NCBI GenBank assembly: GCA_015486775.1
Contig: WFRA01000230.1
Span: 1 to 20,933 of the forward strand
DNA length: 20,933 nt
Direction: 5' to 3'
DNA from: Kiritimatiellales bacterium
GTDB lineage: Bacteria > Verrucomicrobiota > Kiritimatiellia > Kiritimatiellales > Pontiellaceae
Of the stretch, positions 8,201-14,562 are shown piece by piece. The position numbers and the translations under genes are program-made. The stretch's first letter is position 1; each line of letters starts with the position of its first letter. The notes under the pieces are model-generated. The model was not told the DNA's origin. It made no database searches and saw nothing but the letters and a program-made list of their open reading frames with translations.

Positions 8201-9273
8201 TCCGCAAGTGGATCGACCACGCCTCTCTGATTGCCGCCGACTGGGGCGCCGTCAACCACTACGAAGCCTTTCTCGCGATGCTCAACGCGCCGCCGTGTAC
8301 CCTTCAGCCGCCCGATCCGCAATGGATTAATTCCGCCTATGAAGCACGCATTGCGGGCGAGGATCAGCCCAGAGTCATGCTGGACTTTAGCCAGTCGAGC
8401 ATCGACTCCACGCAGATGGGTTCGTTCACCTCCTTCTGGAGCATCGGGGTCAACGATAATTCGGGTAGCGAGTTTTCAACGGAAACCATCAGCTCGGAAA
8501 GCCTCATCGATCCGCTGGATAGCCGTGTCCATGTGATCGGCCAAAGCACCGCGGGTGATTGGCGCTATGTGCAGGAAGGTGCCTGGGAAATTTTCGGGGG
8601 CGGCAAAGCCCGCGACGGAAACCACCACCCGCGCACCATTTCGTTCCAGATGGCGGCGCCCGCTGCCGGAAGCACGTATGCCCTGCTGGTGGATATCCAT
8701 CGTCTCGCCTCGGTCTATCCGCTGTTCATGACGGCGGATGTGAATGGCCATCTCCAGTCGGTGCGCTGCCCGCTACCGTTCTATGGCGGCTACTCGAAGG
8801 CCAGCACGTTGAATCTCGCATCCGATGCCGGGGAGGCCATCCTAGACTTTTTGGTTCCGGGCGCATGGCTTGAGGACGGCACCAATACGATCACGCTCCA
8901 CGTCGAGGGTGCCGCCGCCGTCTGGTACGATGCGGTGGGGTTCGGCGATGCCGAAAGCATCGGCGGATCGGATCTGCGCGATGCCGATGGAGACGGAATG
9001 ACGGATCAGCAGGAATTTATTGCCGGAACCGACCCGACCGACCTGAAGTCGTTTTTCCGGTTGCAACTTGGTTTGGCAACAGGGGGCGATCCGACGTTTT
9101 CTTTCAACTCAGTGTCCGGAAGGCTCTACTCCATCTATCGCCGGACCAATCTGGTGGAAGGCGCATGGAGCCTGTTCGGAACCCCGCAAGGCGGAACCGG
9201 AAGTCCGATTGTCACCACCGATACGAACGAGTTTGAAAATGTATTCTATCGGGTGGATGTGGAGAGACCCTGA
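5230..9273 (+). CDS. large secreted multidomain carbohydrate-active-like protein (DUF5695-like core)
   Basis: I place the start at ATG 5230, nine bases after an AGGA that overlaps the preceding stop, giving 1347 residues. The open frame extends 20 codons further upstream into the previous gene. A signal peptide covers about residues 1-34 (cut near GMA/AYS). A discoidin-like beta domain follows (about 40-185), then a fibronectin-III-like domain (about 187-297, with YYRVYRSTN and YYYKVLGFRDG). The long core (about 305-1030) has helical repeats such as SYLHGHLALARMAHRLGD and INCHAILARAYLF, which suggest an alpha/alpha toroid. I think it resembles DUF5695 proteins, but this is from memory. Residues about 1048-1244 look like the carbohydrate-binding jelly roll at the C-terminus of rhamnogalacturonan lyases (NTITLHVEG then VWYDAVGFGD). 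A calcium-binding-type DADGDGMTDQQEF (near 1251) and a C-terminal beta module ending in FYRVDVE complete it. The context suggests a polysaccharide hydrolase or lyase, but no catalytic residues are recognised. Confidence 0.75.
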   Translation: MRRIHQPTSRHWNPVLFGAIVAMALAASALDGMAAYSTGAPALYVEPTPLSQQTAKIQISETALSFTTMPGEIFHVAPGTGEPFLIDLGEVCDVNFVLLRKDFNHTHTPEDIDLAVYTGSSSSVDTAAASSDWTTVASLRGNDSHTEKSLSFSTEQTRFLKLTILKTVKNETEADLNEIRVGLQESLYVSGFTVQAQAGANVISWNDVLGVAAWTNNSSGTGDQISWAFNDAQGYYRVYRSTNRSDGFRCLNMEGEVVTNRYVDDGIIPGLTYYYKVLGFRDGMQVAETGLIPVEAVAGSRPDVEEGVWETSAGRFSLDDGIYYSDHIESHGNIGGITYGVSDRTLYLLVPTLGNKTGWGSFDIDGRVQSISLNNCLVLGSVVPGDAGTNAPDYRVLYSGWDGMTYKATYESGSEMTVYMGDLVPALTLDATASSLRLFGDRDVVGTPAPAYVAFSRAGSVEVHSLGSPVSLAGMDKSWVLFWWGDGNASSSAGIDFPVLVTLSGQPQQIEAVDGALELSFSASAGKVSIMPIYGATKVSTAGWSGGVPAATVQRADDWSARLKSIPIRCRDTFSIEETNDRVRVELSYDYLDASDAWMTPAVQLAPIAPSTAFVRSQGLPIVYDSAIVDQDFDCYCGPYEAAEGTNRVAYWLPAPIDDIREGYAPEILSSRSNLLAEVQATLNAEAQAIYFRDHGSKVANWRPRNISWYIQPFITACQILSEDGRATVEDFSTDYLEDNGYFDLDTYSFRRDRYSGRKYIISEDPNAYYEEPMDYGFGAGGALWTLYKYTETFGRWDYIQSHWDSVIQYGTAFEAGTDWNLQAPSGMIFYSERAGNPDYLMSYLHGHLALARMAHRLGDEKTYRRSVYQFCRTFLTYYEYLTIQNWSATHQPHHSPTWGDAPEAGYGFADVVRGDGSVFRFVNSQSENDAYVYRPLVRITPDIAVFWDRYMRGIFGKYIYHDLAAICPASINCHAILARAYLFDNDPETVRKWIDHASLIAADWGAVNHYEAFLAMLNAPPCTLQPPDPQWINSAYEARIAGEDQPRVMLDFSQSSIDSTQMGSFTSFWSIGVNDNSGSEFSTETISSESLIDPLDSRVHVIGQSTAGDWRYVQEGAWEIFGGGKARDGNHHPRTISFQMAAPAAGSTYALLVDIHRLASVYPLFMTADVNGHLQSVRCPLPFYGGYSKASTLNLASDAGEAILDFLVPGAWLEDGTNTITLHVEGAAAVWYDAVGFGDAESIGGSDLRDADGDGMTDQQEFIAGTDPTDLKSFFRLQLGLATGGDPTFSFNSVSGRLYSIYRRTNLVEGAWSLFGTPQGGTGSPIVTTDTNEFENVFYRVDVERP

Positions 9274-9316
9274 CAGAACAAGGCTTGCAACCCCGTAAGA
9301 GTGGAAGGAACGGATA

Positions 9317-10711
9317 ATGGGAACTCCTCGAAGACCGAATATTGTCTATGTTTTTGCCGACCAGTGGCGTGCCTCTGCGCTGGGGTACGCCGGTGATCCG
9401 AATGTGAAGACCCCGCATATCGATGCCTTGGCGGCGGAAAGTTTCAATTTCAGGAATGCGGTCTCCTGCTGTCCGGTGTGCAGTCCGGCGCGGGCATCGA
9501 TGATCACGGGGCAGTATCCGCTGAGCCATGGCGTATTCGTCAACGATGTCCATTTGGAACATGAAAACCCATCGATCGCCGACTGCTTCAATTCGGCGGG
9601 CTATGGAACGGGATATATCGGCAAGTGGCACCTCGACGGGTATGGGCGGAGCGCCTGCATCCCGCCGGAGCGCCGCCAGGGATTTCGTTTCTGGCAAGTG
9701 CTCGAATGCACACACGACTACAACGAGTCGCTCTACTACGACAACGACGATCCGGAAATCAAAGCGTGGGAAGGGTACGATGCATTCGACCAGACCAAGC
9801 ATGCCATCCGCTACATTGAGGAAGCCAAGGACAACCCCTTCATGCTTTTTCTTTCATGGGGTCCTCCCCATGGACCGTATGCCGACACGGCACCCAAGGA
9901 GTTCCGTGCCATGTACAGTCCTGGCGACCTCGTCCTGTCCCCCAATGTTCCCGCCGATACAGCCGATTTCGCGCCCCCTTTGCGGTGGGACGAGTTTGCC
10001 GAAATGGATCGGGTAGATCGTACACGACAGATTCTGGCGGGGTACTATGCGCATTGCAGCGCGCTCGATGCGTGTGTCGGGCGGTTGCAGGAGGCCGTTC
10101 GCCGAGCGGGCATCGAAGACGACACCATTTTCGTTTTCACCTCGGACCATGGCGACATGCTGGGATCGCACGGCCTCTGGAAAAAACAGTGGCCCTACGA
10201 CGAGTCCGCGCGGGTGCCCTTCCTGCTCAAGTATCCGGCTCTCTCGAAGGGGTGTATGGTGGATGCCCCGATCAATACACCCGACCTCATGCCGACGCTG
10301 TGCGACTTGTGCGACATCCCCGTGCCCGCTCATGTCGAAGGGTGCAGCCATGCGGCGGCCCTGCGCGGCGGGCCGTGGCCGGACGAGGCGGCACTGATTG
10401 CCAACTATCATCCGTTCGGGCAATGGGAGGCAAGGCGTGGTGGCAAGGAATGGCGGGGCGTGCGCACGGATCGCCACACCTATGTCCGCGATCTCGACGG
10501 ACCGTGGCTCCTGTTCGACAACGAAACCGATCCGCATCAATTAAACAACCGGATCGACCAGCCTGAATTCGCGGAGCTGCAGGCGAAACTGGAGGATCTT
10601 CTCCAGGAAAAGCTCCGGCAAACCGGCGATGGTTTTGAAGAGGGCATGGAGTATGTGCGCCGTTGGGGCTACGGTGTCGATGCCAACGGAACCGTGCAGT
10701 ATGCCCAATAA
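9317..10711 (+). CDS. type I sulfatase (formylglycine-dependent)
   Basis: This 464-residue protein belongs to the alkaline-phosphatase-fold sulfatases. NIVYVFADQWR (8-18) contributes the first metal ligand. VCSPARASMITG (54-65) carries the CxPxR signature, whose Cys55 must be oxidised to formylglycine by a maturase not present in this window. GKWHLDG (102-108), GPPHGPY (182-188) and TSDHGDMLGSHGLWKK (275-290) supply the other metal and sulfate-binding residues. It would remove sulfate esters from a glycan. A good GGAAGGA precedes the ATG by about 8 bases, and no signal peptide is seen in the frame. The enzyme is therefore probably cytoplasmic and works on imported sulfated oligosaccharides, unlike the many exported sulfatases of marine bacteria. 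ADQ in place of DD is seen in several family branches, including phosphonate monoester hydrolases, which are the main alternative. Confidence 0.88.
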   Translation: MGTPRRPNIVYVFADQWRASALGYAGDPNVKTPHIDALAAESFNFRNAVSCCPVCSPARASMITGQYPLSHGVFVNDVHLEHENPSIADCFNSAGYGTGYIGKWHLDGYGRSACIPPERRQGFRFWQVLECTHDYNESLYYDNDDPEIKAWEGYDAFDQTKHAIRYIEEAKDNPFMLFLSWGPPHGPYADTAPKEFRAMYSPGDLVLSPNVPADTADFAPPLRWDEFAEMDRVDRTRQILAGYYAHCSALDACVGRLQEAVRRAGIEDDTIFVFTSDHGDMLGSHGLWKKQWPYDESARVPFLLKYPALSKGCMVDAPINTPDLMPTLCDLCDIPVPAHVEGCSHAAALRGGPWPDEAALIANYHPFGQWEARRGGKEWRGVRTDRHTYVRDLDGPWLLFDNETDPHQLNNRIDQPEFAELQAKLEDLLQEKLRQTGDGFEEGMEYVRRWGYGVDANGTVQYAQ

Positions 10712-10761
10712 AAAAGTGATGCTTTTCCAGGATGAATCCAACACGGCAGGGAACAGGCGCA

Positions 10762-12180
10762 ATGAAACCTAAAACAGATTCGGAGAATAAAAACTATCTC
10801 TCGTTTTGGCGCAAGATTGCGTTTGGCTTTTCGGGCAGTGCCGAGAACTTGATGCAGAACAGCATCAACAACATGGCCAACCCGATATTCAATATTGTTC
10901 TGGGCGTTAATCCGGCCCTGATCAGCCTGGCCATTTTTATTTCTAGGATCTGGGATGCCTTTACCGATCCGACCATGGGGGCAATTTCCGACAATACGCG
11001 CGGTCGCTTTGGGCGACGCAAGCCCTACATGCTGGTGGGCGGCATCATGGCCTCGCTGATCTTTGTCCTGTTGTGGCGGATCCCTGCCGGCCTATCCTCG
11101 ACGGGCTATTTTATATGGTTCCTGGTTGGCTCGTTGATGTTCTACACGTTTTATACTATCTTTTCGGTGCCGTGCGTCGCATTGAGCTATGAGTTGAGCC
11201 CCGAATATAATGAACGGACCCGGATCATTGCCTACCGTAGCGTTTTTGCGGGCACGATGGGGATCGCCATGCCCTGGATGTATAGGCTGACCCAGCTGGA
11301 GCGGTTTGACAACCCTCTCGACGGCATGCACACCGTGTCGATCGGGGTGGCTTCTCTAATGCTTCTCGGCAGCATGATTCCCACCTTTTTCACCAAAGAG
11401 CGGTTGGCGCGCTCCGTTTCGCACCAGAAGAAAAACCCCCTGCTTTCCAGTTTGAAGACCACGCTCAAGAACCGCAACTTCCGCCTTTTAGTGGGGATGG
11501 TCATCTTTAGCTGCCTGGGGCTGTTCATGGTTGGGCAGCTCGGGGTTTATGTGAATATCTACTATGTGTATGGCGGCGACAAGCTGGCGGCATCGACCAT
11601 GCTGGGCATCGGCGGAACCCTGTATGGTCTGGCGGGCGGGATTCTTGCTGCGCCGCTGGTCAGCCTGGTTTCCGCCCGGATCGGAAAGAAAAAAACGCTG
11701 CTGTATGGATTGATGCTGGCCGCCGTCGGCACGGCGACAAAATTTTTCACGTACAACATCGAGTGGCCGGCTCTTCAGTTGATCAGCCTGCTACTGATGT
11801 CTCCGGGGCTTTCGTGCATGTGGATACTCTCCCCCTCCATCATGGCCGATATTGCCGATGAAGATGAATGGAATACAGGTAGTCGCCGGGAAGGCATGTA
11901 CGGGGCGGTGTTCAGCAACGTAATGAAGATTGGCGTGTCGATCGGGCTGCTGGCTGTCGGGTTCATCCTGAATGCCACCGGGTTCGATGTGGCGCTGGGA
12001 GGGGCGCAGTCGTCCGGAACCCTCCTGGCCATGCGGCTCTGTTTTACCTTGATTCCTTTTTGCGGACTTTCAATCGCGGTCCTGCTCGTGGGCCGGCTCG
12101 ACATCAGCAAGGCGAGGGCGCTGGAAATCCGGCGGCTTCTCGACGAACGCCACGCGGCGGCCGAGGCTTCCGCAACATAG
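10762..12180 (+). CDS. glycoside-pentoside-hexuronide (GPH) family sugar:cation symporter, MFS
   Basis: I choose ATG 10762, which follows an AGGGA at a spacing of about 10, giving 472 residues. An in-frame ATG at 10732 lacks a ribosome-binding site. The protein is an inner-membrane carrier with about 12 hydrophobic segments. Its N-terminal half carries the GPH hallmark: DAFTDPTMGAISDNTRGR (66-82, the DxxxDPxxGxxSD pattern) followed by FGRRKPY, and a charged residue set near NSINNMAN. GPH proteins (TC 2.A.2, melibiose/xyloside transporters) import sugars or glycosides with Na+ or H+. It is the only transporter in the window, so it is the probable import route for the operon's oligosaccharide product. 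The outer-membrane entry route is not encoded here. Family assignment is firm; the cargo is unknown. Confidence 0.9.
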   Translation: MKPKTDSENKNYLSFWRKIAFGFSGSAENLMQNSINNMANPIFNIVLGVNPALISLAIFISRIWDAFTDPTMGAISDNTRGRFGRRKPYMLVGGIMASLIFVLLWRIPAGLSSTGYFIWFLVGSLMFYTFYTIFSVPCVALSYELSPEYNERTRIIAYRSVFAGTMGIAMPWMYRLTQLERFDNPLDGMHTVSIGVASLMLLGSMIPTFFTKERLARSVSHQKKNPLLSSLKTTLKNRNFRLLVGMVIFSCLGLFMVGQLGVYVNIYYVYGGDKLAASTMLGIGGTLYGLAGGILAAPLVSLVSARIGKKKTLLYGLMLAAVGTATKFFTYNIEWPALQLISLLLMSPGLSCMWILSPSIMADIADEDEWNTGSRREGMYGAVFSNVMKIGVSIGLLAVGFILNATGFDVALGGAQSSGTLLAMRLCFTLIPFCGLSIAVLLVGRLDISKARALEIRRLLDERHAAAEASAT

Positions 12181-12204
12181 GAAAACCCAAACCAAAAGAT
12201 TGCC

Positions 12205-13683
12205 ATGAAGATCGAAAACCATCGCGGAAAAACAATGGGCTGCTGGCTGGGAAAAGCCGTCGGCGGAACGCTGGGCATGCCCTATGAAGGAATGGATGGC
12301 CCGTTCGACCTGGACTTCTACGATCCGGTGCCGACCGGCATGGTGCCCAACGACGACCTCGACCTGCAGGTCGTCTGGGCCTGCCTGCTCGACCGGCAGG
12401 ACAACCCGCAAGTGAGCCGCACGCTTTTTTCCAAGGCTTGGAAAAATCATATCGGTTTCCCGTGGGATGAATACGGTGCGTGCATTCGCAACCTGCGCGA
12501 GGGCATCGAACCGCCCCTGAGCGGCTCGTACGACAATTGGTTCATCAATGGGATGGGCGCCGCCATCCGTAGCGAGATCTGGGCCTGCCTCGCGCCGGGG
12601 AATCCGGCGCTCGCCGCCGCCTACGCCTACGAAGATGCCTGCCTCGACCATGCCGAACAGGGGCTTTGGGCTGAAGTCTGGCTGGCCGCGATGCAGTCCG
12701 CCGCATTTGTCGAAACCGATATCCGGAAAATCATTCAGATAGGCTTCGAGCATATTCCGGCCGATGCTGAAATCCGTACGGCGATTGAGGACACCTTCCA
12801 ATGGTGGGAAGTTTCCAAGGATTGGAAAAAGGTCCGCTTCCAGATATTGGAAAAATATGGCCACGAAAACTTTACCAACGTTACGGAAAACATGGCCTTC
12901 ATCCTGTTGGCGCTGCTCGAAGGAAACGGCGACTTTAGCCGCAGCATCTGCACCGCCACCAATTGCGGGAAAGACACCGACTGCACCGCCGCAACCGTCG
13001 GTGCGCTGCTCGGCATTCTCGATCCGGAAGGGATCGATGAAAAATGGCTCGCGCCCATCGGCCGCGATCTGATCCTGAGCCGGGAGATTGTCGGCATCGC
13101 CCCGCCGGGTTCCCTCGATGGCTTCACCGATCTGGTGCTGGATCTGGGAGAGCGCCTGGGCGGAAAGATGCCCCCGCAGGCCGCGCCGGTCCGGTTGCCG
13201 GAAAAATGCGGGGTTCCCGCCCGGATCGGCTTCCGGGAGGTTCCGTGGTTCGGGCAGGGATGGTCGCTGAATCGCAGGCTTGTGCTGCAATATCCCGAGC
13301 AAATGGAAGAGGTGCTCCTTTCCGGCACGATGGCCTCCTGGGAGAGCGATGGATTTGAAGCGGGCATGATCTTCATCGGCTACACCATCCACCTTGGGCG
13401 CGAAACGCGGGCGAGGGTGTTTTTCAATACGCACGAAAACTGCCGAGTGTTTCTGGATGGCGACTATGTCTTCGGTCGGGAAGGAGGTCGGATGGCACCG
13501 TCCGCCCACCGGGTGCCCATCAACCAGTCGGTGGACGCGACGCTTTCGGCCGGGCGGCACGAGCTCGTTGCGGTGATTGCCCGACCGACGCAGGACAAGA
13601 CCATTGAATGGGTGGCCGGAGTCGCAGACCGCGACAACAACGACCAATGGATTCCGAAAGTTTTTGTTTCAGTGGAAGGGTAA
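12205..13683 (+). CDS. ADP-ribosylglycohydrolase-fold protein with C-terminal beta domain
   Basis: Residues 1 to about 330 of this 492-residue protein have the ADP-ribosylglycohydrolase (DraG/ARH) fold. It opens with GCWLGKAVGGTLGMPYEG (12-29). The first metal motif is PNDDLDLQ (48-55), with Asn49 where the classical Thr-Asp-Asp has Thr. The second is GKDTDCTAATVGALLG (255-270), which supplies D257 and D259. ARH enzymes bind two Mg2+ and cleave N- or O-glycosidic bonds of ADP-ribose. A member in a glycan operon more probably acts on another glycosidic bond, but this is inference. Residues about 340-492 form an extra beta-rich domain with FLDGDYVFGREGG (about 416-428), suggestive of a galactose-binding or PA14-like module. 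No signal peptide is present. It starts 24 bases after the symporter with a weak ribosome-binding site. It contains two TTCCAA/TTGGAA inverted repeats (12426-12446, 12812-12828). Confidence 0.8.
   Translation: MKIENHRGKTMGCWLGKAVGGTLGMPYEGMDGPFDLDFYDPVPTGMVPNDDLDLQVVWACLLDRQDNPQVSRTLFSKAWKNHIGFPWDEYGACIRNLREGIEPPLSGSYDNWFINGMGAAIRSEIWACLAPGNPALAAAYAYEDACLDHAEQGLWAEVWLAAMQSAAFVETDIRKIIQIGFEHIPADAEIRTAIEDTFQWWEVSKDWKKVRFQILEKYGHENFTNVTENMAFILLALLEGNGDFSRSICTATNCGKDTDCTAATVGALLGILDPEGIDEKWLAPIGRDLILSREIVGIAPPGSLDGFTDLVLDLGERLGGKMPPQAAPVRLPEKCGVPARIGFREVPWFGQGWSLNRRLVLQYPEQMEEVLLSGTMASWESDGFEAGMIFIGYTIHLGRETRARVFFNTHENCRVFLDGDYVFGREGGRMAPSAHRVPINQSVDATLSAGRHELVAVIARPTQDKTIEWVAGVADRDNNDQWIPKVFVSVEG
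12426..12446. repeat. TTTTTCCAA-N3-TTGGAAAAA inverted repeat inside a coding sequence
   Basis: This is a perfect inverted repeat of nine bases per arm with a three-base centre (ggc). It lies inside the ADP-ribosylglycohydrolase-like gene, coding for the FSKAWKN region. The same TTCCAA-N3-TTGGAA core recurs at 12812-12828 and 17702-17716. It resembles a small dispersed palindrome or a nucleoid- or regulator-binding site. No function is shown. Confidence 0.6.
12812..12828. repeat. TTTCCAA-N3-TTGGAAA inverted repeat inside a coding sequence
   Basis: This perfect inverted repeat has seven bases per arm and a three-base centre (gga). It lies in the same gene as the copy at 12426-12446 and codes for the VSKDWKK region. 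The shared SK-x-W-K coding context could explain part of the similarity by codon choice. Confidence 0.5.
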
Positions 13684-13701
13684 TAAAGGAGAGTGGATAA
13701 A

Positions 13702-14532
13702 ATGAAAAAAACCATGATGACAGCGATCGTTGGCTCCATCCTCGCGGGAAGTGTTTTGGCCGAGACGCAACCCGACCGGGTGGTGGAATATAAACGGGTC
13801 GGGGAGACGGGGCTCAATCTATACATTTTCAATCCGGCCGGGCATCGGCCCGGCGATAAAGCACCGGCCATTGTCTTTTTCTTTGGCGGCGGCTGGGTTG
13901 GGGGATCGCCGACACAGTTTTATAACCAAAGCCGCTATTTGGCATCGCGGGGAATGGTGGCCATTTGCGCGGATTACCGGGTTAAAAACAGAAACCACAC
14001 CTCCCCGAAGGAGTGTGTGCAGGATGGAAAGTCCGCGATCCGCTGGGTGCGCAAACATGCCGACGAGTTGGGGATCGATCCGAACAAGATCGCGGCAGGC
14101 GGCGGATCGGCCGGAGGTCATATTGCGGCGGCAGCATCCGTGGTGAAGGCATTCAATGAGCCGGGTGAAGACCTGGGCGTATCCTGCCGTCCCAATGCGC
14201 TGGTTTTGTTCAACCCGGTTTTCGACAATGGGCCGGGCGGCTACGGCCATGGCCAAGTGAAGGAATATTGGCAGGCCTTTTCACCTCTGCACAATTTGGA
14301 CAAGGACGCCGTTTCCACGTTGGTCATGCTCGGCACGGAAGACCAATTGGTGCCGGTGGCAACGGCAAAGAAATACAAGGCGAAGATGGATCAGCTGGGC
14401 GTGCGTTGCGACCTCCTGCTGTATGAAGGACAGCCGCACGGGTTTTTCAATTCCGGATCGAACTACGAGCAGACGGTTATGGCCATGGACAGGTTTTTGA
14501 CCTCGCTCGGGTTTTTGAAAAAATCCAAATAA
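13702..14532 (+). CDS. secreted alpha/beta-hydrolase esterase (acetylxylan/feruloyl-esterase-like)
   Basis: I place the start at ATG 13702, ten bases after AAAGGAGA, rather than at the GTG nine bases earlier, which is too close to that site. The 276-residue product has a signal peptide (residues 1-20, cut after SVLA). The hydrolase core shows FFFGGGWVGGSP (59-70) as the oxyanion-hole loop, GGGSAGGH (133-140) with nucleophile Ser136, acid Asp214 in GTEDQLVP, and His246 in GQPHGFFN. This layout fits BD-FAE/esterase-lipase members that remove acetyl or feruloyl groups from polysaccharides. The first glycine-loop residue is Phe instead of the His of the HGGG motif, as in a subset of relatives. 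It would act in the periplasm or outside, together with the exported glycosidase. The gap to the previous gene is 18 bases. The ester substrate is inferred only from context. Confidence 0.82.
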   Translation: MKKTMMTAIVGSILAGSVLAETQPDRVVEYKRVGETGLNLYIFNPAGHRPGDKAPAIVFFFGGGWVGGSPTQFYNQSRYLASRGMVAICADYRVKNRNHTSPKECVQDGKSAIRWVRKHADELGIDPNKIAAGGGSAGGHIAAAASVVKAFNEPGEDLGVSCRPNALVLFNPVFDNGPGGYGHGQVKEYWQAFSPLHNLDKDAVSTLVMLGTEDQLVPVATAKKYKAKMDQLGVRCDLLLYEGQPHGFFNSGSNYEQTVMAMDRFLTSLGFLKKSK

Positions 14533-14562
14533 TGCCGTATGGGTGAGTGGAGAAACAGATAG

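Noticed and set aside
12873..12884. CGTTACGGAAAA, 9/12 match to the operator palindrome
   Set aside because: It lies inside a coding sequence and lacks dyad symmetry on the right arm; it is expected by chance.
12070..13647. Minus-strand open frame of 525 codons opposite the ADP-ribosylglycohydrolase-like gene
   Set aside because: It is antisense to a gene with clear motifs, and its translation has low-complexity, non-family-like composition.
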